From Firmicutes bacterium UBA4881 (GTDB taxonomy: Bacteria; Bacillota; DTU065), in contig DHDH01000025.1 in NCBI GenBank assembly GCA_002399235.1, forward strand, positions 1 through 16,026: a stretch of 16,026 nt of DNA, written 5' to 3'. Under the pieces are notes generated by a model. The model was not told where the DNA came from, made no database searches, and saw only the letters and a program-made list of their open reading frames with translations. The translations under genes and the position numbers were made by a program. This document shows positions 7,714 through 14,140 of this stretch, one piece after another (the stretch's first letter is position 1; each line of letters starts with the position of its first letter).

Positions 7714-7729
7714 TGACAAACTATTGTCA
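7714..7729. promoter_or_regulatory. Perfect palindrome upstream of the 142-residue protein, possible operator
   Basis: TGACAA-ACTA-TTGTCA is a 6-4-6 perfect inverted repeat 48 nt before the start codon at 7778. Its right arm resembles a -35 box (TTGTCA), so a dimeric repressor could block RNA polymerase here. No regulator gene is adjacent and no matching -10 at normal spacing was found. Confidence 0.4.
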
Positions 7730-7777
7730 CGCCTCTTAGCCATAATAGAAGTATAGATTTTGAGGAGGGATACTATT

Positions 7778-8206
7778 ATGAGCTTAGAGAAATGGCGTCA
7801 GATCTTTGCCGAGCTGCACGAAGCGGAACAGCAACTTCGCTATGCTCAAGAAGAGAGCAAAGATTATGTAGCCAATAAGCAAGTAGGAGAAAAAGATGTA
7901 TTAAAAAAAGTAGGTAATTCTGTTGTTAAAATATGGGATAGGACGGAGTATTGTTTTCATAAAGGTACTTTTAGTCAAGAAACTAGAGATACGTTATTAA
8001 AAAAAATATCGCATACAGCTTTACAAGTAGCTTGTAGTCTAGAAGACTATAATATATCTTCCTCTGAAGCTAAAGTGATATTTGGCCTACATGACATTGC
8101 TAACGCAAAGTGTATTAGAAGATTCGAGATTACTGAAATATTAAATTGGCCTGATAAAGGTATTGTTCTAGGTATGAAGAGACAACTAAAAACATTAATC
8201 CATTAG
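7778..8206 (+). CDS. Hypothetical protein, 142 residues
   Basis: I do not recognise a family. The start is ATG 7778, eight nt after GAGGAGGG; a TTG start 18 nt earlier would place that RBS inside the gene. The protein (MSLEKWRQIFAELHEAEQQ...) has no signal peptide or membrane segment. The first 35 residues are charged and likely form an amphipathic helix or short coiled coil; the middle and end look mixed helical, with two Cys (Y-C-F and V-A-C) and a third near the end (A-K-C). It stands alone between a palindrome upstream and its own terminator downstream, so it is probably a single-gene transcription unit. No function is proposed. Confidence 0.75.
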   Translation: MSLEKWRQIFAELHEAEQQLRYAQEESKDYVANKQVGEKDVLKKVGNSVVKIWDRTEYCFHKGTFSQETRDTLLKKISHTALQVACSLEDYNISSSEAKVIFGLHDIANAKCIRRFEITEILNWPDKGIVLGMKRQLKTLIH

Positions 8207-8232
8207 ATCTAAAAATGGATAGATATTAAAAC

Positions 8233-8270
8233 AAAGCAAGCATCTAGTAATAACATGATGTTTGCTTTTT
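8233..8270 (+). terminator. Terminator after the 142-residue protein
   Basis: AAAGCAAGCATC (8233-8244) pairs with GATGTTTGCTTT (8257-8268) with one G-U, followed by TT and AT-rich DNA. It lies 26 nt after the stop codon. Confidence 0.8.
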
Positions 8271-8460
8271 AACTTTACGATAAACGAATAGGTGGCTTTT
8301 TTGGATAGATAACGTTTTCAAGAGTAGTCGTTACAAAAGATAACAATCAAGAAGGTGAATTTTTAGGGACAAAGAACTAAGTACATATGTAGTTGCGATT
8401 AAATGTTTTATAGTAGGCTAAGTCAAAATAGAAGGTTAGAGCTTTTAGGGAGGGCCTCTA

Positions 8461-9957
8461 ATGAGAACAATTACGGTTGACTTTTCGGGGACCGCTGATT
8501 GTAAAACTATTGCGGAGGCGATGGAGATAGCTACAGCCTATGATCAAATAATAGTTCACGAGGGTAGCTATCAAGAACATATAGTTGTCAATAAACCAGT
8601 GCAGATTATTGGTTCTGGTCTAGATACAGTTTTGTACTTAGAAGGGGTTACTGGAATCAATGTTGATAAGGCGAATTTGTCGATAGCGCAGCTTGTAATT
8701 AAAACTAAAGATCCTCTTCTAAAAAACCTAATATTCGCCGAAAATGGACAGTTACAAATAAGTAATTGCCTGTTCGAAGGTGGCGTTATTGGTATAAGTG
8801 TAACTGGTTATAACGCAATTCTATCAGCGACTAATTGCGCATTTTCTAATTTCTCAGAAACAGCGATTAAATTTTTCAATAGGTCAACAGGTATCCTGAA
8901 AGATTGCCAAATAAAAAGCAATCAAAAAGGAGTTATAATTAGAGATGGCTGTAATCCTCTGATCAGGAATTGCCAAATAAGCGAAAACGCTGTGGGGGTA
9001 AAACTAGATAATTTAGGCGAAGGTTTAGTTGAAGACTCCTTCTTTCGTAGGAATGGAATAGGTGTTTTAGTTGCTGATGGAAGTACTCCAGTGGTTAAAC
9101 GTTGTCGTTTCGAAGAAGATACATTATCAATTCTCATAGAAAAAGCGGGCTTAGGGATAATTGAAGATTGCCTAATAAGTAGTTGTAAAAAAGGTATATT
9201 AGTATCAAGTGGAGCTAATCCCATTTTAAGAACAGTTGAGATTAGCGAAGCTGAAGAATATGGTTTGATCTTTCAGAATAATTGCAGTGGTATGGTACAA
9301 AGCTGTGTAATTACTGAATGTCGCGTAGGTGTTTTATTAACTGATAAAACCAATCCATTGTTTCGCCATACTCAGATAAGCCTATGCGAAAAATGGGGTA
9401 TTCACTCTGAAAAAGACAGTGGTGGGTTAATTGAGGATAGCGAAATATGTACTAATGGAGAGGCTGGATTTAAATTTGAGACAGGCTCTAGAACAGTAAT
9501 TCGTAATTGTCGAATTCACAATAATGGTGGGTGTGGTTGCTTATTCACCCAGCAAGCGAGAGCTTCAATTGCTTATACTCATTTTACTGACAATAAAACA
9601 GGTATTATAGCTGAAAAAGGTTCTTGGTTAGAAGTGATACGTTCCCAGATAATAAGATCAGAAAAAAATGGAATTGTGGTTAGAGAGAAAGCTAATGGTT
9701 TAATTGATCGATGTTATGTATGTGGCAATTTAGGTACTGGTATACTTATTCAAGGTAGTTCTGAACCAATTATTCACGAATGCAGTGTTTCGCAAAATCT
9801 AGGTAATGGCCTTTCGATAGAAGGTCGTAGTATAGCTGTTGTAGTTTCTAATTTTATTACTAGAAATGGTCAATTACAGGTTTATGTAGAAGATGGTAGT
9901 ATAGCGAAAACTAAGCACAATGATATTAAACAATCTGAACAAAGTTATATGATTTGA
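8461..9957 (+). CDS. Right-handed parallel beta-helix protein (CASH/FBXO11-like repeats)
   Basis: 498 residues, nearly all of them beta-helix rungs. The N-terminus (TIAEAMEIATAYDQIIVHEGSYQE, near 16-39, then VVNKPVQIIGSG) is the usual opening of CASH/pectate-lyase-fold proteins. From about 85 on, rungs of 22-23 residues alternate in two flavours: one with NPLIRNCQI-type strands (near 165, 209, 253, 298, 345, 391, 435) and one with GxGLIEDSxI-type strands, giving a super-repeat of about 44-46 residues. Human FBXO11 and bacterial NosD-like proteins share this style of repeat. There is no signal peptide or membrane segment, so a cytoplasmic location is predicted, unlike secreted polysaccharide lyases; no catalytic residue set is evident. 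ATG 8461 follows GGGAGG by seven nt. It is monocistronic, ending at a terminator shared with the convergent tautomerase. The role is unknown; a binding scaffold or sugar-acting enzyme are both possible. Confidence 0.88.
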   Translation: MRTITVDFSGTADCKTIAEAMEIATAYDQIIVHEGSYQEHIVVNKPVQIIGSGLDTVLYLEGVTGINVDKANLSIAQLVIKTKDPLLKNLIFAENGQLQISNCLFEGGVIGISVTGYNAILSATNCAFSNFSETAIKFFNRSTGILKDCQIKSNQKGVIIRDGCNPLIRNCQISENAVGVKLDNLGEGLVEDSFFRRNGIGVLVADGSTPVVKRCRFEEDTLSILIEKAGLGIIEDCLISSCKKGILVSSGANPILRTVEISEAEEYGLIFQNNCSGMVQSCVITECRVGVLLTDKTNPLFRHTQISLCEKWGIHSEKDSGGLIEDSEICTNGEAGFKFETGSRTVIRNCRIHNNGGCGCLFTQQARASIAYTHFTDNKTGIIAEKGSWLEVIRSQIIRSEKNGIVVREKANGLIDRCYVCGNLGTGILIQGSSEPIIHECSVSQNLGNGLSIEGRSIAVVVSNFITRNGQLQVYVEDGSIAKTKHNDIKQSEQSYMI

Positions 9958-9978
9958 GATTATATCGTAGATAGATAT

Positions 9979-10007
9979 AAAAAAAGCAGGCTTTGACCTG
10001 CTTTTTT
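9979..10007. terminator. Bidirectional terminator between convergent genes
   Basis: An A-run, GCAGG, loop CTTTGA, CCTGC and a T-run form a compact hairpin with A-tract and T-tract on either side, so it works for both the beta-helix gene and the tautomerase gene. Confidence 0.9.
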
Positions 10008-10014
10008 AACTTTA

Positions 10015-10200
10015 TTACTCGTCTGCAAGCCTTTTACCTGCAAGAGCATAATGCTTTTTACTCATCTCTTCAATAAAAACTACGATTTTATCGACAGGAG
10101 CACCAGTTGTCTCGGCTACTGCTTGTGTGACTTTTTCTACTAAAGCTTTTTTTTGTTCGTCAGTACGGCCTTCAAGCATCTTCACTGTTACATAAGGCAT
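10015..10200 (-). CDS. 4-oxalocrotonate tautomerase family protein (YwhB type)
   Basis: A small tautomerase of 61 codons; removal of the initiator Met exposes the catalytic Pro1 (PYVTVKMLEGRTDEQKK). The start is therefore ATG 10200, eight nt after AAGGAG, and not the ATG at 10206, which abuts the RBS and would bury the proline. Arg11 is kept; position 39, an Arg in the classic Pseudomonas 4-OT, is Val, and position 50 is Tyr instead of Phe. The same replacements and the KIVVFIEEMSKKHYALAGKRL segment are what I recall for Bacillus subtilis YwhB, an enzyme with weak activity on 4-OT substrates. The physiological substrate is not known. It is convergent with the beta-helix gene and not in a catabolic operon. 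Confidence 0.92.
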   Translation of the reverse strand: MPYVTVKMLEGRTDEQKKALVEKVTQAVAETTGAPVDKIVVFIEEMSKKHYALAGKRLADE

Positions 10201-10206
10201 GAACAT

Positions 10207-10455
10207 CTCTCCTTCGCTTCTAAATTAGTTGTTTCTTATAATCAATATTAACCCAGATCATGAAGTTTAAGCATGCTTTTTTGGATCTTTTTACTAGCTA
10301 AAGGTAATATTAATGAGGCTATTGGTTCTTAATAAATTTATCTATAAGCTACAGTTTAATAATAGGTGAGGATCGGTAAATCGATTGGTACTAAGTAAAG
10401 CGTAGTAAAGGTGGGTTAGTCCAAGTAAATAAAGAAAAACTAAAAAACATTTCTC
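10207..10455. other. Intergenic region without recognised gene
   Basis: About 250 nt of AT-rich DNA between the tautomerase RBS and the terminator of the minus-strand gene at 10498. On the minus strand TTCATG and TATAAG spaced 18 nt just before the tautomerase are a weak promoter candidate. No convincing ORF with an RBS, RNA gene or riboswitch was seen. Confidence 0.4.
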
Positions 10456-10484
10456 AAAAAAGAAGAAGGCTTTAAAGCCTTCTT
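10456..10484 (-). terminator. Terminator of the small secreted protein gene
   Basis: A 22-nt perfect palindrome (10463-10484; arms AAGAAGGCTTT and AAAGCCTTCTT) is followed on the minus strand by CTTTTTTGAG. It lies 14 nt after the stop of the gene at 10498. Confidence 0.85.
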
Positions 10485-10497
10485 GCTTAATTTTGAG

Positions 10498-11085
10498 TTA
10501 AAAACCATAACCAACATACAAATGCCCGATAGCAAATAAGGAATTTTCTTTATAAGAGAATGTAGCTCTTGGAGCGAGGAAGAAACCGTTTGGCCAAATA
10601 TTATCAAGGCCAACAGTTATGCGAAACTCATTATTTAGTTTTTCAGCTAATTTTAAGGGAGAACCAATAGTAGATGAGATAGGATAATAAAAGTATCCTT
10701 CTGGTTCGATAAAGATCCCTTGTTCTGTATCAATTCTATAGCCAATAGTAAACGCAGGGATGATACTAAAGGTATCATTGGAACCTGTTCTATCTAGTAG
10801 ATCAAAATAACTGCACCCTTCGAAATAAAAACCATTGGGCTCACCTTCTACATAAGTGCGGTAGACTATACCTGAAGTTAACTTTTTGTAATCTGTTAGC
10901 TCCTGGTATTTGAGTGGAAAGGTGAATTGGGAGCCTCCCTTGGGTGATACTTTGCTATAATAGGCAGAGAACTGTTTGCGGGGAATTGCAAGTGGCTCTA
11001 CAGCTATTAAATTTATCTCGTTAGCGAAGACAGTCACAGTAAGCATCAATAAAATAAAAGTTATGAGGCATTTTTTACGGTTCAA
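10498..11085 (-). CDS. Small secreted protein, probable outer-membrane beta-barrel
   Basis: 195 residues with a signal peptide (MNRKKCLITF..., hydrophobic core, cleavage after VFA near residue 21; the Cys at 6 is too early for a lipobox). The mature part has alternating hydrophobic/polar stretches with many aromatic and Gly residues (for example GFFLAPRATFSYKENSLF), typical of transmembrane beta-strands, and the chain ends LYVGYGF. A C-terminal Phe after alternating hydrophobics is the signal recognised by the BAM machinery. No specific family is recognised. Translation would start at TTG 11085, ten nt after AAAGGAG; no better start is in frame. Its promoter is divergent from trmK. If it is an outer-membrane protein the host is a diderm; a secreted beta-rich protein in a monoderm is the alternative. 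Confidence 0.7.
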   Translation of the reverse strand: MNRKKCLITFILLMLTVTVFANEINLIAVEPLAIPRKQFSAYYSKVSPKGGSQFTFPLKYQELTDYKKLTSGIVYRTYVEGEPNGFYFEGCSYFDLLDRTGSNDTFSIIPAFTIGYRIDTEQGIFIEPEGYFYYPISSTIGSPLKLAEKLNNEFRITVGLDNIWPNGFFLAPRATFSYKENSLFAIGHLYVGYGF

Positions 11086-11125
11086 TTAACACAAACTCCT
11101 TTCATCTATAAAAATACATAAATAA

Positions 11126-11154
11126 ATACTAACGGCTAAACTGGAATAAAGCAA
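11126..11154 (-). promoter_or_regulatory. Promoter of the small secreted protein gene
   Basis: On the minus strand TTGCTT (11154-11149) and TAGTAT (11131-11126) are spaced 17 nt, about 41 nt before the TTG start. It lies in the 95-nt region shared with the divergent trmK, for which I found no clear promoter. Confidence 0.55.
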
Positions 11155-11180
11155 CAGGTACCAAGAAGGAGATGATGGTA

Positions 11181-11843
11181 ATGCGGTTACCATTAAGACT
11201 AGAAAAAGCTTTATCATTAGTAGATAATTTTTTAAAAGGTGCAGATATAGCTTGTGATCATGCTTACCTCAGTCGCAAACTACTAGTTACTAAGAAAGCT
11301 CAGTACATGATTGCAACTGATATAGCTGAGGGTCCTCTTTTGGCTGCTAAAAGAACCTTATTACCTTTTGGTAACCGAGCAGAAATTCGTAAAGGGTATG
11401 GATTGCAACCATTACTTGCTAATGAGGTCGATGTTATTTTTATTTGTGGTTTAGGAGCAGAAACTATGGTAGAAATACTTGCAGATGGTATAAAACGCTT
11501 TGAAAATACGGAATTTATATTGCAAGTAAATGGAGATCCGTCGCCGCTTAGAGAGTTTTTACTAGAATACCCAATTGCGAAAGAGGCTATTGTTCTTGAT
11601 AGGGATCGCTATTATCAGATTATAAACGTAAAAAAAGGTTACCCACTGGGAAAAGAAATGTGGTTAACTTTAGGTCCAGGGTTAAGGTTAGGAAGCTTGG
11701 TTCAGGAACCAGTAGCTCAAGAATATATGAAAAAACGTTTACAAGACATTAAAAAAGCTATTAAAAATCTCCAACCAGATGACCTAAGGGGAGCAGCACT
11801 TAGAGAAGAAGCTTCTTTTTATGAAAGGCAATTGTTTAGCTAA
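11181..11843 (+). CDS. trmK: tRNA (adenine(22)-N(1))-methyltransferase TrmK-like
   Basis: A Rossmann-fold SAM-dependent methyltransferase predicted to make m1A22 in tRNA. The SAM-binding motif is GADIACDHAYLSRKL near residue 20, where TrmK proteins usually read ADIGSDHAYLP; both acidic positions, including the Asp before His-Ala, are kept. ATDIAEGPLLAAKRTL, a weak form of the AGMGG motif (FICGLGAETM near 95) and LQVNGDPSPLREFL (LQPN...LR in the family) follow in order, so the whole core is present but diverged. 220 residues, usual length about 230. The start is ATG 11181, nine nt after AAGGAG; the ATGs at 11172 and 11175 abut the RBS. The next gene is Nif3/YqfO, the usual partner of trmK in Firmicutes, which supports the call. 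Confidence 0.88.
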   Translation: MRLPLRLEKALSLVDNFLKGADIACDHAYLSRKLLVTKKAQYMIATDIAEGPLLAAKRTLLPFGNRAEIRKGYGLQPLLANEVDVIFICGLGAETMVEILADGIKRFENTEFILQVNGDPSPLREFLLEYPIAKEAIVLDRDRYYQIINVKKGYPLGKEMWLTLGPGLRLGSLVQEPVAQEYMKKRLQDIKKAIKNLQPDDLRGAALREEASFYERQLFS

Positions 11844-11947
11844 AATAACATTTTGGGGAAAGTAAATAAACTCTACTTAGAGAAGTTAATTGAGAAACTG
11901 GGATAAATAACAGAAAAATAGCAAGAAATTTCTGGGAGGGAATGGGC

Positions 11948-13009
11948 ATGAAACTTAAAGATGTTCTAAAACCACTAAGAAAAATGGCGCCTGAATCTAC
12001 TGCCGAGGCTTGGGATAATGTTGGCTTACAGATTGGTGATAAAGAACAAATTATTAACAAAGCCCTTCTCACAGTAGATATAACTGATAGCTGTCTAGAG
12101 GAAGCTAGAGAAAAGGGTTGTGAATTAATTATTAGCCATCATCCGTTAATCTTTAAACCTTTAAAAAACCTAACAACAAGCGATTATATTCCCCGGTTAG
12201 TTAGTAAAGCTATTAAACAAGGCCTAGCAATTTATGCTATGCATACTAATCTTGACCTTGCAGAGAAAGGTGTTAATAGGGCGTTAGGTGATGTTCTAGG
12301 TTTAAAAAGAGGCCGTGGATTGGTACCTTCTGGTTATAAAGAATATGTTAAGTTAATAACGTTTGTACCGATTACAGAAATAGCCTCGATAAGAGAAGCT
12401 CTTTGGACTCAGGAAGCGGGATTTATTGGCAATTATGATCACTGTGCGTTTGAAACAATTGGTACCGGACGATTCCGGCCATTAAAAGGTACTAATCCCT
12501 ATCTGGGGACAATAGGTAAGGATGAAGAAGTTGAAGAGATTCGATTAGAAACTATTATTAACAAAGAAAAGTATTTAGACCTCATCGAACAGATCAAGAA
12601 GATTCATCCTTACGAAGAACCAGTAATTGATGTATATCCGCTGGCCTATCCTAAAGAAAGTCGATATTTAGGCGAGTTTATAAATTTAGAGACACCAGTG
12701 AACTTAGAAATTTTATTAAATCGGTGGGGCAAAAAAGCACTTTTTTATGGTTCAAAAGATGAATTTAAACGGATTGCTATTTTAGGTGGCAGCGGTTCTA
12801 TTGGTGTAGAGTTTGCTCTAAAAAACAAATCAGATCTCTTTATCACAGGCGAATTAGATTATCACGAACTAATACAAGCTAGAGAAGAAGGATTGTCTAT
12901 TCTATTGTTAGGTCATGGAGCTAGTGAAGCTCCAGTACTCAATAATTTACTGGAAATTATGCCAATTGAAGCTCAAATTGCTGCTAAGCCTTATTTAGTT
13001 ACGCTGTAA
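11948..13009 (+). CDS. Nif3-like dinuclear metal center protein (YqfO family)
   Basis: NIF3/DUF34 family: hexameric toroid with a di-metal site in each subunit; molecular function still unsettled, with a GTP cyclohydrolase 1 type 2 label in some databases that I would not rely on. Metal ligands are visible: SHHPLIF near 62-68, HTNLD near 100-104 and the C-terminal GHGASE near 323-328. A PII/CutA-like insert of about 100 residues (starting YVKLITFVP near 130 and including IHPYEEPVIDVYPL near 220-233) separates the two halves, as in Bacillus YqfO; bacterial Nif3 without the insert (YbgI) is about 250 residues, this one 353. The start is ATG 11948, eight nt after GGAGG; the ATG six nt earlier is too close. 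It follows trmK by about 100 nt, probably co-transcribed. Confidence 0.93.
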   Translation: MKLKDVLKPLRKMAPESTAEAWDNVGLQIGDKEQIINKALLTVDITDSCLEEAREKGCELIISHHPLIFKPLKNLTTSDYIPRLVSKAIKQGLAIYAMHTNLDLAEKGVNRALGDVLGLKRGRGLVPSGYKEYVKLITFVPITEIASIREALWTQEAGFIGNYDHCAFETIGTGRFRPLKGTNPYLGTIGKDEEVEEIRLETIINKEKYLDLIEQIKKIHPYEEPVIDVYPLAYPKESRYLGEFINLETPVNLEILLNRWGKKALFYGSKDEFKRIAILGGSGSIGVEFALKNKSDLFITGELDYHELIQAREEGLSILLLGHGASEAPVLNNLLEIMPIEAQIAAKPYLVTL

Positions 13010-13029
13010 AATGTATGATTGAAATATTT

Positions 13030-13054
13030 CCTAGAGGGTATAAATACCCGTAGG
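13030..13054 (+). promoter_or_regulatory. Hairpin overlapping the nitroreductase RBS
   Basis: GGGTAT-AA-ATACCC (13036-13049) is flanked by CCTA (13030-13033) and TAGG (13051-13054), which can also pair. The TAGG is the first part of the Shine-Dalgarno sequence TAGGAGGT for the ATG at 13065, so folding would partly hide the RBS. There is no T-run. It could equally be a DNA operator. Confidence 0.35.
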
Positions 13055-13064
13055 AGGTAGTACT

Positions 13065-13650
13065 ATGGAATTTAAAGAATTAGTAAAGAATAGACGTTCA
13101 GTACGTAATCTTAAAAAAGGCGATCTTAACTGGCAAGAAATTGAAGATATCGTTAGGCTAGCTCAAAATGTGCCATCTGCTTTTAATATGCAAGCAGTGC
13201 GTTATTGTATTAGCTAAAGATAAAACTCATGATGAAATTTGGGATATAATATTAAAAAAACTCCTACCATTAACCGAAGTTAATCGGCAAGGAGCAACCA
13301 AAGAAAAAATAGCTGGTTTTAAAAATGGTCAAGCTACATTGTTAATTTATCTAGATCGTAGTATTATTAAAGACTTAGAAGATAAATTTCCACTTTATGC
13401 TGAAAAATTTTCAGATTATGCCCAACAAGAGGTTGGCATGTTTCAATATGTTCTTTGGTTGGGCCTTGTAGAAAAAGGTTTCTCAGCATCACTCCAACAC
13501 TATAATCCAGTTATCGATAACGAGATGGCTCGATTATTAGCTACACCAGAGACCTGGCAACTAGTGGCCCAGATACCATTAGGAATAGCTAATGAAACAC
13601 TATCACCAAGATCTCTTAAAAAGTTAGAGGAAATACTTTTAACGAAATAG
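13065..13650 (+). pseudogene. Frm2/CinD-type nitroreductase, frameshifted
   Basis: A flavin-dependent nitroreductase of about 194 residues once one base is removed. AGGAGG lies seven nt before ATG 13065; the first frame gives MEFKELVKNRRSVRNL... through PSAFNMQAVRY, the FMN-binding N-terminus, and then stops at TAA 13215-13217 after 50 codons. The rest continues in the +1 frame as VLAKDKTHDEIWD... Removing one T at 13205-13206 joins them smoothly (AVRY-VLAKDK). The downstream part has the hallmarks of the Frm2/CinD subgroup: FPLYAEKFSDYAQQEVGMFQ, then GFSASLQHYNPVID, and ending with AQIPLGIANE. Either the gene has recently been inactivated or the extra base is a sequencing error; all else looks intact. 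The ATG at 13168 in the second frame has no RBS and is not a real start. Confidence 0.88.
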
Positions 13651-13659
13651 GAATAAAAT

Positions 13660-13686
13660 AAGGAGAGAGCGAGCTCTCTCCTTATA
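13660..13686. terminator. Bidirectional terminator between convergent genes
   Basis: AAGGAGAGAGC (13660-13670) and GCTCTCTCCTT (13673-13683) form a strong stem. On the minus strand it is followed by ATTTTATT, on the plus strand by only a short T-run, so it probably serves mainly the minus-strand membrane protein gene. Confidence 0.75.
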
Positions 13687-13691
13687 ACCCA

Positions 13692-14054
13692 TTAATCTGA
13701 ATGAGCAGCTTTTTTCAGCATTTGGTGAAAAAAGTGTTCCACAACGGCAACACCAGTAACAACGACTAAAAGCTGAAAGAAGTCTATTTGTAGATAGCCT
13801 AGACTTCGGTAAAGAATTGTTATAAAAAAACCCCAAACCCAATCAGCGAGATTAGCTGCTCTAACACCTAAACCTGGCAAAACCAATAGATCGATTAGTA
13901 AGAAGGATGTCGGCGCTAAAGCAAGGACAAAAAGGAAAACACCACTAAAACTCGCACTACCATTTCCTAAGTTGGCTAGAAAAAGTGTAACAAAAAATTG
14001 GAGAATGGCTTTTAAAAACAAAGAATAAGGATATCTTGTGTAAAATTGACGCAT
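13692..14054 (-). CDS. Small membrane protein, DUF2512 (YndM)-like
   Basis: 120 residues with four predicted membrane helices (about 9-27, 37-58, 66-84 and 90-108). The segment LIDLLVLPGLGVRAANLADW resembles the conserved DLLILP...ADF core of DUF2512/YndM proteins of Firmicutes, and the VVEHFFHQML end also fits. Function of the family is unknown. ATG 14054 follows GGGG by eight nt. The gene is divergent from pepF and convergent with the broken nitroreductase. The DUF assignment is from memory of the motif and is moderately sure; the membrane topology is clear. Confidence 0.8.
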   Translation of the reverse strand: MRQFYTRYPYSLFLKAILQFFVTLFLANLGNGSASFSGVFLFVLALAPTSFLLIDLLVLPGLGVRAANLADWVWGFFITILYRSLGYLQIDFFQLLVVVTGVAVVEHFFHQMLKKAAHSD

Positions 14055-14084
14055 TAAATCGACCCCTTTCTCTATGACATTTGT

Positions 14085-14093
14085 TGGTATAAT
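14085..14093 (+). promoter_or_regulatory. pepF promoter, extended -10
   Basis: TGG-TATAAT (14085-14093) is a consensus extended -10, 47 nt before the pepF ATG. No good -35 is seen 16-18 nt upstream, as expected for extended -10 promoters. Confidence 0.65.
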
Positions 14094-14140
14094 ATTGATT
14101 AAACAATCTAACTAAAATAGTTTACTAGGGAGGACTAAAA

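Noticed and set aside
8461..9957. DNA tandem repeats or CRISPR-like array
   Set aside because: The periodicity exists at the protein level as beta-helix rungs; the DNA repeats are too diverged and there are no spacers.
13195..13217. Programmed frameshift in the nitroreductase
   Set aside because: No slippery heptamer, internal Shine-Dalgarno sequence or stimulatory structure is seen at the shift, and nitroreductases are not known to use recoding.
13168..13650. Independent 160-residue protein
   Set aside because: It has no RBS, and its first residues (MCHLLLICKQC) are an out-of-frame reading of the nitroreductase N-terminus; the gene really starts at 13065 and is frameshifted.
13639..13842. 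Minus-strand ORF of 67 codons
   Set aside because: It overlaps the membrane protein gene in another frame and runs through the terminator hairpin; no independent support.
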